Assembly (NCBI GenBank): GCA_003260075.1 | Contig: QLIY01000215.1 | Coordinates: 124,001 to 188,000 of the forward strand | Source of the DNA: Phallusia mammillata | Taxonomy: Eukaryota; Chordata; Ascidiacea; Phlebobranchia; Ascidiidae | Reading direction: 5' to 3' | Length of the DNA: 64,000 bases | Notes under the pieces: model-generated | What the model was told of the DNA's origin: nothing | The model's database searches: none | The model's input: the letters and a program-made list of their open reading frames with translations, nothing else | Program-made: the position numbers and the translations under genes | In this document: in pieces, positions 12,948 through 25,487 of the stretch | Numbering within the stretch: the stretch's first letter is position 1 | Layout: every line of letters begins with the position of its first letter

Positions 12948-13769
12948 ATGGACCCTGCTGCGCAACGAGACCAAATGATTCAATTCGTTTTTCAAAACAT
13001 CAAATCAAAAATGCACGACAGTAAGTAAATTTATGTAACCATTTTGAATGTTGTGTTGGTAATGTGGTAATAAAAGGAACTGATTTGTTTGTTAATCTGC
13101 ATATTTTGTTGGTTTATGATCATTTTGGTGTTGAAACGGACTCCTATGTTACAATTTCGTGCGAAATATATGAATTGAGTGTCATTAACATTTGTTACCT
13201 CAAAGGTTTTTGTAGCGATATTACTAGTGGTAATTTGACTTCCCGAACAGTATGTTATGTTTAGTCCAACTAATGAACGGTGGTCAAAAGTCAAGTAAGT
13301 TATAAATTACTTTACAGAGGTGACAACGTGGAATACAAACATGATGATTGCCATCTCGGTTTTGTTGGTGCTTGGATTTGCATTGTCTGTGTGAGTATAA
13401 TAAATACACGAATTTCAAATACACAATAGAAGTCGAAATTACGTAAAATTGACCAAAATTTAACAAATTCCGCTGGATGGTAAATTGACGCGGGAAACAC
13501 AAGTTCGTTTTTTGCTTTGATTTTCAACATCTGCAGGTGTATTTTGGTTTGACGTATTAGAATTGGTTTGAGTTTTCGAGTGTTGGTTCACGGTTTAAAT
13601 TTGTAAAGTAAATATTTTATTTTATTACCAATAGCGGACTAAAACATATGCCAAATAAATATGCGTTTTTTTTATCAGATTGTTTGAAAGGAAACAAAGA
13701 CGAGAGATGGAAGCTCGACTAAAAAAGGAAAATGAAATAAAGCTGGATGTAGATGAATCCTTAGCGTAA
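12948..13769 (+). CDS. Small single-pass membrane protein, 3 exons, 78 residues
   Basis: Exons 12948-13020, 13318-13390 and 13679-13769 join in phase (1, then 2) with good GT and AG borders. The product has a polar N-terminus (MDPAAQRDQMIQFVFQNIK), a hydrophobic segment at about residues 33-50 (NMMIAISVLLVLGFALSV), then a strongly basic and acidic helix (FERKQRREMEARLKKENEIK) ending at a TAA. One membrane span followed by a positively charged stretch suggests a cytosolic C-terminus. The layout resembles small integral membrane (SMIM-type) proteins, but I cannot assign a family. The ATG context AACAATGG is good. The gene is too small and split to be seen as one long frame. Confidence 0.65.
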
Positions 13770-15255
13770 CGTGTCATTTTGTTTTACTACGCCATTTTTT
13801 GCTACTTCATTTTTGTGTATACTGTGGATATTTTAGTCAAACAAGCACCCACGTTAGGTTGTAATAAATATGCGCCGATGTATTTATTCTATGCGGTATA
13901 ATCATTTTTTGCTGTAAGGTGAGTTTCGCAAATCTAATTACACCATTATTCGACAACTAATCAGTTTTACAACCATATTTTTAAACAAAATAAATCAAGG
14001 CCACCAAACTTACAACAGAAGTTTACCGGAAAATTAATGCTTTAAAGTGAAAAAGATTTTTGATAATATTGGGTCACCTGTGTGATTTTCATTTATAGCC
14101 CCATAAAAAGCAATTACCAGCAGGAACGGTGAGGTCGGTGTTCGTTTAACGATTTTCGTTTATGGTTTTATGCTTACATGTGGGCTTTAGTAAGCATGAA
14201 AAGACTACCAGACAGGGTTGTTGAACTCTCTGTACGATTTTTTTGTTTGTTTAACGACATGTAATAATTTATTGTGCCTTTCTACAGAAAACTTTGTACC
14301 AACGACAGGTTTCGAAGTATAGGATTATAATCTAAAAAAATTAAAATGTTTTTTTTGTGTGTGTGTAATTTATGTACCGTGCAAACGCTAAAACAATTAT
14401 CAATTTTCCGTTACTAATTGTTCTGTCGTTGAAATTACTGTGCGCTTATATTTAAGACTGGTGTTGGGTGTGGTAGAATAACTTTCGCATAAAAATTAAC
14501 TTTGCAAATACAATAATTGGATCGTATATTTGCGAGAGTTACACAAACGAAGTCAAAAACAATGTGTCGCAAAAAAATGGCCAAAAACAACAGCAACATC
14601 AATCTTACAGTCCTACAGTGCCACAGTGGTATTATTGCCGGTGTATTGCTAGAATAGAGGCCACAGTCGTTTGACTACGAATTCCTTAAACGACACTGTA
14701 ACAAAGGTACAAAATTCACTAGATTATTGCGTAGAACGCCGGCGTCACTTGAATCTCTATCGATCTTGTGGTGAGTCCCCTGGTCGCAACGCTGCCACTG
14801 CGGATTAAAGTGGTTTTACCCCACACGACTTACAATAGCTGATAATCAAATTCCCACAACGCTTTCGGGCTTTCGGCAATATTACAATGCTATTTTTCAT
14901 TCGGATCAGCTTGTTTTGTTGAAACATTCAAATATTTAGGCGAAATATAACTTTATGGATTAATGGACAGTGCTTGTTAATCTGCTTTTGGTCTGGAAAT
15001 GTGTTTTAATGAAAATATAAAAACAAATTGGTTTTGATAGTCGGTAGTTTACGCAAACACAAACTGATTGGAATTGAAAACCAAATTTTAAATGGGATTA
15101 AAACACATGCTTGTTGGTCTTAAAATGCCATTTTTTTACGAAAATAAGACATCTTTAACACAAAATAGCATGCACTACACTATTACAAAATTACTGTTTA
15201 CACATGGCCTGTGTGGCGATAAACTTACATACATTACAGCAGGTTTGGTTGATTT

Positions 15256-15613
15256 TAGTGATGGGACGATACCAGGTTTTGAAGCGAGTACCGATACCGA
15301 GTACGAGTACCACATGTATATACCTTCGATACCGTATCGTATTCGATTACCGAGTACTTAAGTACAGTGTTGTACTTGGTTGTATATCACCTGCTAATTT
15401 ATCTGCCATGGCCGGCGTACAGGCGCGTACACACACATGCCGAAAAAAGTAATCTCCATACGATAGCGAAAAAAATACGTATAACCTGGAGGAACTTTTT
15501 CCCAAAATTGTACTGTCCGAAGCATATATTGGCACAAAGTTTTCAGCCCCCCCCCCCAGTACCGATACCGAGTACGAGTACCACATGTATATACCTTCGA
15601 TACCGTATCGTAT

Positions 15614-15647
<34 letters not shown>

Positions 15648-15706
15648 AGTATCGATACCACTGAAATCGTTCGATACCATCGATACCGAGTACCGTCCCC
15701 TCACTA
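15256..15706. mobile_element. hAT-type MITE (TAGTGATGGGACGA ends) with two C runs
   Basis: The left end TAGTGATGGGACGA pairs with the right end TACCGTCCCCTCACTA. The perfect 8-bp target duplication GTTGATTT occurs at 15248-15255 and 15707-15714. Inside, a 57-base segment rich in CGATACCGAGTACGAG occurs at about 15288-15344 and again at 15558-15614, with C runs at 15547-15557 (11) and 15615-15647 (33). Same family as 30192-30595. No transposase. Confidence 0.9.
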
Positions 15707-17013
15707 GTTGATTTACCAGTTTTTTTAGCGTTTAATCCTAATCAAAGCCGATAAAATTCGAACACATGCTTAAAGGGTTTATATGCAAATGACAACTCAT
15801 AATCAGTTTCTTACATGTCGGATACATTGATTTGCGTCTTGCTAAGGGCTTTGATGCGATTAGAATTGGGCTTGAACAAGACAAATGATTTTCCATTACT
15901 GAAAACATGTTCACGAAAAAGATAATACGTTGATGATAAAAGGTTGATAACGGCCCAACATAGAAGTAAATTGCATGGGCTTTAAATGCAATTTGGAATT
16001 CGATTTGAGCGTGGGAACAAAAACGTTTAGCTTTGTTGCGCGTTGTATAACATTTATCGAAGGCAATAGACATAGTAATACACAATCAAATAAAATGCAT
16101 TTATCCGATTTGTCATTAATATTGGGAAAGTAGGTATTTTAAGCCCTAAAAAGGTTGTGCATGTTTATTATTTTTAAAATATTTGGCCTGGTATTGAGAA
16201 AAGTGTTATATGCAGTCTCGAAAATATATTTCGTAGTACATGGCCTATTTAAATCTATACCACATTTCGCAAAAGCGATAAAAATAAACACGTCTTAATC
16301 TTAATCTCATCATCGCTATACTAAGTACAATCAATTTCAATCGCAAGGTCTAATATACTTGCAAAAAAAATTTAATTTACAAATGTTATTTCACTTTCGT
16401 TTTTTTTTCTGGAAAGAAACTGTAAAATCAGACACTGCATACAAATTTATTTTTAACCAAGCAAAACATCAGAAAATTTTAATACAACGACGTCTGTAAG
16501 GAAAAAGTATTCTGAATTATGCAGAGACGAGAGTTAGAATCCCGAAAAATAAAACAATTTGTTTAAGTAGCAACTGCTCTGCTACCTAAAGAATTGGCAG
16601 TGCTTTTTGTCACCAAGGCATCACAGAAGTTTGGCATTACAAAGTCAACGGTAAGAAGTAATTAACTTACCCTTTGTATACGGACATTTATAATTGATGA
16701 GTGCGTTAAGAGGTTGTATATATGCGTTACCACTTTAAGTACGCAAGTTATGTGTGTTACAGCCCGTGTGTTACGACCGAAATCGCGACCCTGGGAATCT
16801 AGACTTGCTTAAAACGTTGTCTTTATGCATCCATGCCGACGAGTCATCGGGTAACCGTAATTTCTGGGTAAAAATGGTTAAAAAGTAACAAAATCGTTTG
16901 AGCACGAAAGTGTTTTTTTTTTCTCTTCTGTTTCTTTGTCGTAGTGAAATTCAAGCCTTTTTTGTGTTGCAGGCTTATTTTTTTAATTTTGTGCCATACT
17001 GTACAGTGTATAC

Positions 17014-17342
17014 CAGTGGCTCACAACCTTTTACGGATCGCATACCACCTGACGACTTTATCTATCGCTGCGAACCACCTAAACCCTTTACGGATGGGTA
17101 CACCAATTAATAAGCCTATTCTTCTTGACTCGGCTCGCATATTTACGATACGAGCAAAGTCGGGAATTCTAAAAGAATGCCCAAGACACGAGTTTTGCCC
17201 AAAACCAGGACTAATTAGTTGGGTCAAGTTGCATTTAATGATCTGACTTGAATATGGTATAGCAGAAAACTACTCGGGTATACCACATTAAAAGCTCCGG
17301 CGTACCAATAATTGTAGACAGACCTCAGGTTGATAACCACTG
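17014..17342. mobile_element. hAT-type MITE (CAGTGGCTCACAACC ends)
   Basis: The left end CAGTGGCTCACAACCT and the inverted right end AGGTTGATAACCACTG match over most of 16 bp. Flanking repeats GTGTATAC (17006-17013) and GTGTGTAC (17343-17350) agree at 7 of 8 positions. Non-coding, 329 bp. Confidence 0.8.
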
Positions 17343-17934
17343 GTGTGTACGAATAATATACGAAGCACTGTACGCCACAGTCTTGTCATTTTTTCCACAT
17401 TTCATTAGAAATACCACAACGCTCCAATAATATTCGGATATGGGTAATTAATTTACAGCTTTTAATTGCACACCAAAAAATCGATGTCAATTATCGAAAT
17501 AAAAATTGCCGTGGCGTCGTTTAAACAGCAATCAATTATTGCGTCATAATGGCATTTTTCCATCGAGGAATGAAGCGAATATGGTCGATTAGACCATGCG
17601 TAACGATCTATATCTTGCTAATGGAATTAAATATTACAGTCCAATGCGCTAGTGAATGCTACTGGGCTATCGTGACTGTTTTATTCAGGGTCATAATTAA
17701 AGGCGTGATACGGAGGCAAAGCTAGTACAACACACACGTGATTAGCTGTTAAAACAATGCACAAATTTATATTATCCTGATCAGAAAGTCCTGTTAACAA
17801 AGAGACTTGAACGATATCAAGGGAAAAAATGGTCTGGTCATAAAAGGCGAAGTTAAAAGTTTTTTTTACCAAGTAACGATTTCACTCATCTGAGATATAC
17901 GCATCCCGGCAACATTGTTTTTAGTACATTAGCT

Positions 17935-18404
17935 CAGCGGCTCTCAAACTTTTTTTAATTTTTTATCATAACGGCCCCTTCGCAATGATTTCGAGCACTC
18001 GCAGTTCAAGTTAAATAAATTTTTAAACTGAAAATACCTTGACAAAATAAAACTGTGGAGTTACCTAATAAAAGTTTTCTTTTCGAAAGTATTCCTACAG
18101 CAAAATATACAGAATAAATTTATTGTAATTTCGTGGGATCACTTTGCGCGGGAATGTTTCAAGGGCAATTCATTGCGTTACAAACAAGAAATTGTGCGCG
18201 AACAAATGTCTCTTTTTGCTACTTTAAAATAGAGTAAAGGGCCACATTTTGTTAGAAGACTCATTCATTTGTCACTTTTTGCCTGTAAAGCTACAAGACT
18301 TAATGTTACATAAGATTGTAGAAATACTCCAAGCTCCTCGCGGTCCCTCTAAAATCGCTTTGCGGGCCCTTGAAGGACCGCGAACCCCAGTTTGAGAACC
18401 GTTG
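17935..18404. mobile_element. hAT-type MITE (CAGCGGCTCTCAAACTT ends), copy 1
   Basis: Ends CAGCGGCTCTCAAACTT and AGTTTGAGAACCGTTG are inverted repeats. Flanks CATTAGCT (17927-17934) and CATTAGCG (18405-18412) agree at 7 of 8. The right third (CGGTCCCTCTAAAATCGC, then GGACCGCGAACCCCAG) matches the element at 54436-54854, so the two are one family. Confidence 0.85.
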
Positions 18405-18884
18405 CATTAGCGGAAAATGATAGTACAAAAAAATGTTGTGTGAAAACAGCCAGCCTAACAAATTATTGACCTTTCGTTCAAAAGTCTTTTACCCTATGGA
18501 ACTTACAGAAACGTAAATATTACATTAATATCACCTTTTTGAAACTAACTAAATCTACTTATTAAATACTGACCAATTAAATGTTGCTGTCCATAATTTA
18601 CTTTTTTCAACGCATAGAAAGAATTTTAAAATTTCAAGTGACTTTTTTTGCAAAATACAAAACTTAGTTTTTACTATTTTATCATTCAATATTAATTATC
18701 ACTTATCAGTGTACTGAGAATTGGGAGGTCAAGCCTATAGAAACGTTTTAACAATCAGTCGAGCAAAACGAACAACAAATTAATCGTTAATCACATTCGC
18801 AATCCGGCTTTGGCATGAGAACACATTTGTTCCTGACGCAAGGCTTAATCATATTTTCTCTGTGCCATATGTTTAAGAGGCCAT

Positions 18885-19260
18885 CGAAGCGACGAAGACA
18901 AAATGCAATTAAAATAATTTACAGCGGCCAAGCGCCCGTCCACCCGCACTAATGCCGTAATTCGAATTAAAGGGGTTTCGCTGTGCAAGGCGACGGCTTT
19001 TCGAGTGGTGTTACCAGGCATTAAGAAATTAAACGCCATTCGCTCTGTCGCACACAAGTCCGCGGTTTATTACGTTGCGATATGGCAGCGAGGGCAGCCT
19101 GTCAAAAAAGCTTGTGAGCGCAGTTAATCGCCTGCTGCCTTAAACTCCTCGCAATCGATTCCCTGGCAAGCAGTAGCGCGCGTAATTTGGTGATTAAACT
19201 ATACATGCGGCTAACAAGGCGAGGTAAACGGTGACCGTCACTGTAGTTGCTTGGGCCAAC
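18885..19260 (+). promoter_or_regulatory. Candidate distal Rx cis-regulatory block
   Basis: This block is visibly richer in G+C than its surroundings and has no coding frame I trust. It contains homeodomain-type sites: TAATC at 19125-19129 and GATTA at 19192-19196 (the core bound by Otx-type proteins), and ATCGATT at 19154-19160, close to an Onecut-type site. A POU octamer ATTTGCAT lies further on at 19908-19915. Such short motifs also occur by chance, so this is a suggestion based on position 1.3-1.7 kb upstream of Rx. Confidence 0.3.
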
Positions 19261-20539
19261 AACACAAGCGCCATGTTGCATAAACGAGAGAACAGCAGCA
19301 TTGCTGGTGCCAGTCTCTGCAGCACAGAGCAGTGGACAGTTACGCGGCGGAGGAAGGGGTTAAAACGGTTGTGGTACATTAGAAACAGGTATATGAGGTA
19401 CATAGAAATAGCAGGCAATCCAAATCATAGATTTAATATGTTGTACTAGACTTGAAGTAAAACAATGCAAAAGAATTGGTAATTTGGTATTAAACATACT
19501 AAATGATCAGATTAAAATTAACTAAATATTGCAAGTATAAAGACGTGGAACCTAGAGCTTTAAGATATCCAAAGGGTTGTCAGTTGTCATTGCTGTTATT
19601 TAGTGTGGCTAATTTTGAACCGAGATTTAATTTAGTTTGCAATAGCAAAAATTTTGATCGTAAAACAGCAAATATTTCTCGATGCGAGATAATTTTTTTA
19701 TTTCACATTTCCTGTATTCGAAAACTTGGCCATTGATTATGTGCAAACTGCAAAGCATGTACCAATTGCAGTTGTCTCTGTCTTATTAAGGTGTAGTGCG
19801 TGCGACCAGCTTGTAAGTCAACTTTAATTGAAGTGGATGTGAAAAGCGATGTTACCTTGTCAGGGCAAAGAGTCGTATTGGGCAGTGACTAATAATTCAT
19901 GAGGATAATTTGCATTGAACAACCCAAAAGCAATCGACTTCTGACAGGTTAAAATTAACAACAATAACGCTTTCATTTACAGTTTTCATTGTGGACTTTG
20001 CTCTCCAGCGTGAGCGATGGTACACATAAATAATATAGAGATTATGATTTTCTCTACCTATTTAATTGTAACTTTGAGTAAATGACTCTGCAAATCACCA
20101 AATTAGCACTGTGGACCTCTACTTTTTAGTATTTTTAACCGAGGATCCCTACAAAATTGGCCTATTTTACGTTTGAAAGCGCCAGTATAATCTTGTACAA
20201 AACCATGACTCGGCTGTTAACCAAACCAAATTATTAACAACGCATTTTTTTAATTTGTCGTAAAAAATAAATACGAATAATCCAAGATAAGTGTGCTAGT
20301 GACTCAGGACAGAAAGACGACCAATAACAAAAAATAGACAGCACAATTGTGGAACATGAATCTGGTCTAGATCATTAATCGCAATTTACAACGTATGTTT
20401 TTTCACATGTGTAGATTCAATTAGGACTGGTTTACCTACTGCACCTTGACTTTGATGTTTTCTGTTCGGCAGTGATTGGCTTAAGTTAGTTATTGTGTGT
20501 AGATTTGCCAGAGCCACGCTTTATCGCGAAGCCCCCAAA

Positions 20540-23500
20540 ATGGATTCGAACGGCGCCGAGAAGACGTCGCCCCATTATGATGTAACAACGAAAAACGCGT
20601 CGCAGCCGAAACGTAGACTCTCAGATCCTTGCCAACAGATTCAGACTCCCAAGATGGACGCGCAGTATTATTATGAGAATGCCAAGAGTGGCAATGAAGA
20701 AAAGTTTACTTTACCTAGCGATGTATTTCACAACGCTGCTTTGATGCAAAGTCAATACGCAGCTATGATGTTTCACGCAAGAAATCACAAGATAAAGCAC
20801 AACAGCTCTGAAACGAAACCAGGTTTATTTGTTCAACAGTACCCACAACCTGCTGTACGGGAAGTCTTGGGCGGGTATTTAGAGCAGATGTACTCGTCCT
20901 TGTACGGGTACAACTCGCATCAGATGACTAACTCAATTTTGCAGCACCATCAAAACACCGAGCAAGTCGCAGATGCTGGTTCAAGGCAGCAACGTGTTTC
21001 GAATGAACTGGCAAGCGTGAAACAACGCAACTTGACAGAGGATCAAGTAAGTTTCCAATCTGAAATTTCGCGGCATACACGCCACGATTCGATTGACAAG
21101 CAGGAAAACGATATACATGCAAAGGCCCAGGCTATTAAAACAGTAGACGCTGACAAACTTCTTGAAGTCGAAGCCAAAAATGGTGTCATAAAACAAGAAA
21201 GGTATGAGGATCACGAGCTCAGAAATCCACTTATTGTTGGAAATTCAAAACAAGAGGCTGTACACCCGCTGGTACAGCTCAAGAGCAATGATAATCAGAC
21301 CAAACCGTTGGCACCATCGACAACCAGCTCCGATGAAATATCACCTTTTACGCTGGCTGCGTCGGCAGACGGTAAACCTGCTAAGGAAGGATTCTTTTTG
21401 CCGTTTGGCCAAACCAGGGTTGAGTCTAAATACTCAGGGGATTTGAAACTTTCTGCCGGACTGCAAAGTAGCGATGGGAAACGTGGAGCGACGGAGGCAA
21501 CATCTGGGGAGGCGGAAGAGCATCGTCGAAAAAAATTGCGCATTGACAGTAAAGGCGACGAAACATCGCCGCGCAGGCCCAAAACAACACAAGAAAGAAA
21601 AGTATCAGATCCAGAATTTCCCGTTAAAACCGCAATTGACAACAAAGGAATTGATAACTTGGAGCACGAAGTTCTACTCGCTGCTCTGTTGCAGAACAAC
21701 CCGACGACGGCTTTGGATCCAAGCGCCGCCGCAACCATCCAGCAAATATACGCAAAGGCTCTGGAAAATAGCGGTTTGCCTAATCCAATTAAATGGATGT
21801 TTCCACCCGCCATGATGATGCTACAGCAACAAAACGAGCGACCAATGACGCCACCTGAGCGTTACCTTGACAACGATGATGACGTTTTCAGCAGTGATGA
21901 CGAAATCGACGTTTCCAACGACACTCTGGGCCCGCGGGAGGCCACAAAGGCGCCGGTTTTTAAGCCCAACGCCTCAAGCAAAGGCGACAACAATAGCAAC
22001 AACAATATACTTGCCATGTATTCCCTTTTATCAAAACAAGGAAAGCGAATGAGCACAGATGAAGGTCAAGACGCATTCATGAATCGCTACTTAAGTGAAT
22101 CTGAAAATACGAAACCCACTACAAATCATTTTACGCCTAAAAAAGCTTTTACGCAAGGTAAAATGGTCAATCGATACTTACATAAGCGAGATAACGATTG
22201 CAAGTAAATTGTCATAACGGCAGGCGGTTATGCCATTGCTTTATTGTTAACATCGATTTGTTTTTTTCCTGTAGCACAATCAGTCCGAACCAATGGTCAG
22301 CAAACTGTCAATTACAGACTCCAAACGAGTCAACGAAATGACGAGGCATTTGACTGTCCATCTGCAGGTCAGTGTGTCAAATAAAAGACAAAAAGGCTAA
22401 AAATAAAAATTAATTTCTTAATGCCCAACGATGTTTTGTAAACACCGTGTGAAATTAAGAAACAATAATTGAATTTTTATTTGTTTGTATAATTATCTCT
22501 TGTTAACATTACTTAATTTTGTGAGCAATGCAAAGAACCCAAGTTTCAATTCCAGAAAAGTCTCCAAACCTGTCGGATTCTGACAACAAAAAGAAATTGC
22601 GTAGAAACCGAACGACATTCACGACCTTTCAGCTACACGAACTTGAACGAGCATTCGAGAGATCACATTATCCGGACGTGTACAGTCGCGAAGAGTTGGC
22701 GACTAAAATCAACTTGCCTGAAGTCAGAGTTCAGGTACGAAAATCAAGTTTTCAAAAAATAAAAATGTTTTGGAACCATTGTTTAAAAGTTGTGCAGTGT
22801 TTGAGTCGAAAATAATTGAAGTTAAAAAAATATTTAAATCTGGTTTGCTCATGATAGTGACATATGGTTCAAGTAAGAGGCATATACTAACTACCAATAA
22901 ACCGCTTAACGCTAATTTATTGAATAACCTTAATCTGTTAAACGATTATAACACACTAAGACAAAGGAGTATTAATGGGATTGGCGAGTAATTTCCAACA
23001 ATGCGATAAACTTTTAAGCCTTCGTTGCTTCGTTACAAGAAACAACATCAAGCAAATTTTCACCAAATAAAAAATAAGTTTCGGTCTTTTCTAAAAGGTG
23101 GCAGCGTTAATGCGTTGGTTTTCAGCCAACATAACACATGCTTTGTCCCCAATAACAAAGCTAAATTTTAGTAGAAAAGATTTACCACCGTAAACCAAGA
23201 ATTTGCCTAAGCTTGTATTGGGACAAAGCAACAAAAATTACAACATAACACTAATGAATTGGCAATCACTTGACACGATATAATTGACTGCAAACTTTGC
23301 CCAATCACCAAGCGGGCAATTTCTCACTCAGCGATGACAACAAGGCCGTAATTTGAAATGCATAATTAACGACGGGTTGTAAAAATCAGCCATCTGCAAG
23401 TCACGGCCATTGCTGGGTGGAATTGTCGCGACCCAATGTTGCTAAACTACGTATGGATAATTCATGACAAATAATAAACCGGAAAAAAGATCCCTAGGGC

Positions 23501-24938
23501 AGGTAATTAAACGCAGGTGCTTTTTCGCAACTTCTTCCACCAGCTAATGCTACAAACGCTTATCATTAATTCATTTTGTGGTCTGTCGTCGTGCAATCAT
23601 AGAGGAGCCCGATTTAATCGGGGTGAACAGTTAAGAAGAGGTGCCAAAAAGCGAGACCACAAGCGTTCCAGTCTGTAAACTTGTAAATGGCGAAGAGATA
23701 CACCCTGACAGAAAGGGAAGGGTTTATTCTAGAAACAACTGGGAAGAGTTTGAATAATGAATTACCGTCACCTGTCAAGACTTCAATCAGATTTTTGCAT
23801 CTTGATTTCTTGCAGATGGTACAGATTACGACATAAAGTGTATCCAATACGTTTAGCTATCACCTCTTCTTATCAGTGGTGACCTTTTCAGCACAAACAC
23901 AATCATTTTTACACTGACTGATAGATTTTCTGTTTAGATCAAATTTCCATTTTCCTAAATCGGCAACAGTTCTTACGCAGGGTCATACCTTACGAGGTAA
24001 AAAGTGGTTTTACATTTAGAACGTCCGCGATCTAATTAGACGATGTAATTGTCACAAAGAAAACGTTTCGCTACTGCAGACTTGTGTTACGCAGTTCTTT
24101 GTATAGTGGGATTAGTTTTCCCGTCACAAATACCTTTACTGTCTGAAAGTTGACTTGGGAGTTGGGCCATCATCTTAAAGACATTACTTTCTTACCGTGC
24201 AGGTTTGGTTCCAGAATCGGCGAGCAAAATGGCGACGGCAAGAAAAAGTCGAGGCGTCCAACCACGAAAGAGAGCTTGAAAATTGCAGCCATTCCACCGC
24301 TCTTGGTAAGAGAGTCTAAAAATGACTTATAGAGAAAACGTCCTTTACAATAGTGAAACACATTTTCCAGCTTTTTGTCGCTTTGACTGATCGCCCTTAA
24401 AACGTATTATTTAATTACAGGGCCGACCGTCTCAGGCAAGTTTACCACAAAGCCAACCCCAACCGAGCATTTCACTCAGAGTGATCAAACACCAAGAAGC
24501 CCGATGTCGCCCCCTACCGGACAACATTTAAGCAAATTTCCAAACCCATCCAGTGCATTCTCCATTCCATTTTTATCGGGAATGTTTTCGAGTTCCCGTG
24601 AGTCGATGTTCACTGCGCCAAACGCTGGGGTTCTAAAAAACGCTCTTACCGAATCTTTAGCGCCACAAGGCGGTAACTTTTTTACAAAGTTGTCGCCTCC
24701 ATTCGGCGCTCATGACTTAGATTCAAAGTATGCCTTGCCGCTGCAACTTTTGTGCGCATCCCAAGCAAAAGAAGGAAGGTCACTTTATGAGTCACAACTT
24801 TTTGATTGCCGAAAAGAAGACAAAGAACGGTCCCTGTCTCGACAAACCATGTCTCCAGAAAGAAGTCCCGAAGGAAACAAACCCTACCCGTCAAGCTTTG
24901 AGCAAAACGAAAAAGTTGCCCTGATGTCTCGAGAGTAA
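20540..24938 (+). CDS. Rx: Rx (retinal homeobox) transcription factor, 5 exons
   Basis: The homeodomain is split over exons 22526-22734 and 24203-24305. [20 protein letters not shown] and then [15 protein letters not shown] are nearly identical to vertebrate Rax/Rx. The intron falls between homeodomain residues 46 and 47, the usual site in paired-class genes. Exon 5 (24421-24938) supplies a serine/proline-rich C-terminus. Exon 1 (20540-22157, donor CAAG/GTAAAA) and exon 2 (22275-22367) join in phase to exon 3, giving about 846 residues. Exon 1 encodes a long disordered, acidic region (for example [17 protein letters not shown]). I see neither the octapeptide nor an OAR motif. The start is the ATG at 20540 (CCAAAATGG); the frame opens earlier only with non-ATG codons. 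The homeobox call is certain. Linking exon 1 is inference, since an internal ATG at 22528 could start a shorter form. Confidence 0.85.
22735..24202 (+). promoter_or_regulatory. Rx homeobox intron with possible control elements
   Basis: This 1.47-kb intron is larger than the other Rx introns. It contains several TAATTA/TAATC-type homeodomain sites and a 15-bp perfect palindrome, CCCGATTTAATCGGG at 23608-23622, whose half-sites are GATT/AATC cores. Regulatory function is inferred from position and motif only. Confidence 0.3.
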
Positions 24939-25298
24939 TCGTGTAAAGCAAAGACAAACTGTTTTTCGCGTAAAATCATTGTGAGCCTTTGTCTTTCATT
25001 TATTAGAAAATTTGGGACAAAATGGGCGCCGTTTTTCTTCTTAAATGCGTGTTTAACAATGATGCGGTTGGATGTTTCGGTGTTGTTCATACTTCAACGG
25101 CTAATTTTTCAATTTTTGTACATATTGAAGTTGTTTACCTAGTTCCTCTATATAGCATGATTTACTGTATTTTATGAAAATACAAAACAATGTTTTTTGT
25201 GCTGAAAATGTTTGTTGACAATAGAAATCATGCGAAAAATTACTGAAGTATCGCAAAGAGTATTTGTGCTTCAAAATTATGGGAAAAATACAAATTTG

Positions 25299-25487
25299 GA
25301 TCGCTCGGTGCATTGTTACCACCGCTTGGTGCAGCGTTCTATCACTTGTTGTACCTTTTTAATGCTTTTTGTACTGTTTCATCAATTGGTGCTGTTTTAT
25401 ATCCCTAAGTGCATATCTTTATATCGCTTGGTGGACCTTAACATTACTAGGTGTAGGCTAATAGTGTAGCCTACCAAGCGATCCAAG
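25299..25487. repeat. Degenerate 20-bp tandem array flanked by inverted 12-mers
   Basis: About eight units of 20-22 bp with a GCTTGGTGC-like core (GCTCGGTGC, GCTTGGTGC, ACTTGTTGT, GCTTTTTGT, AATTGGTGC, CCTAAGTGC, GCTTGGTGG, ACTAGGTGT) run from 25303 to about 25465. The block opens with GGATCGCTCGGT and closes with the inverted ACCAAGCGATCC. The ends may be those of a small transposon with repeated subterminal motifs, or the array may simply be a decayed minisatellite. Confidence 0.6.

Larger units (their letters stand above)
13770..20539. other. Long gene-free stretch upstream of Rx
   Basis: Nearly 6.8 kb without a credible exon on either strand. It contains three hAT MITEs (15256-15706, 17014-17342, 17935-18404) and, nearer Rx, a less AT-rich block around 18885-19260 that may be regulatory. 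Open frames here (including a glycine-rich one made by the C run at 15615-15647) are by-products of repeats. Confidence 0.5.

Noticed and set aside
15347-15661. Frame with a run of glycines on the minus strand
   Set aside because: The glycines come from the C33 tract in a MITE; not a gene.
20495-20539. Earlier start of the Rx exon 1 frame
   Set aside because: The frame opens here only with GTG. The first ATG, in a good context, is at 20540.
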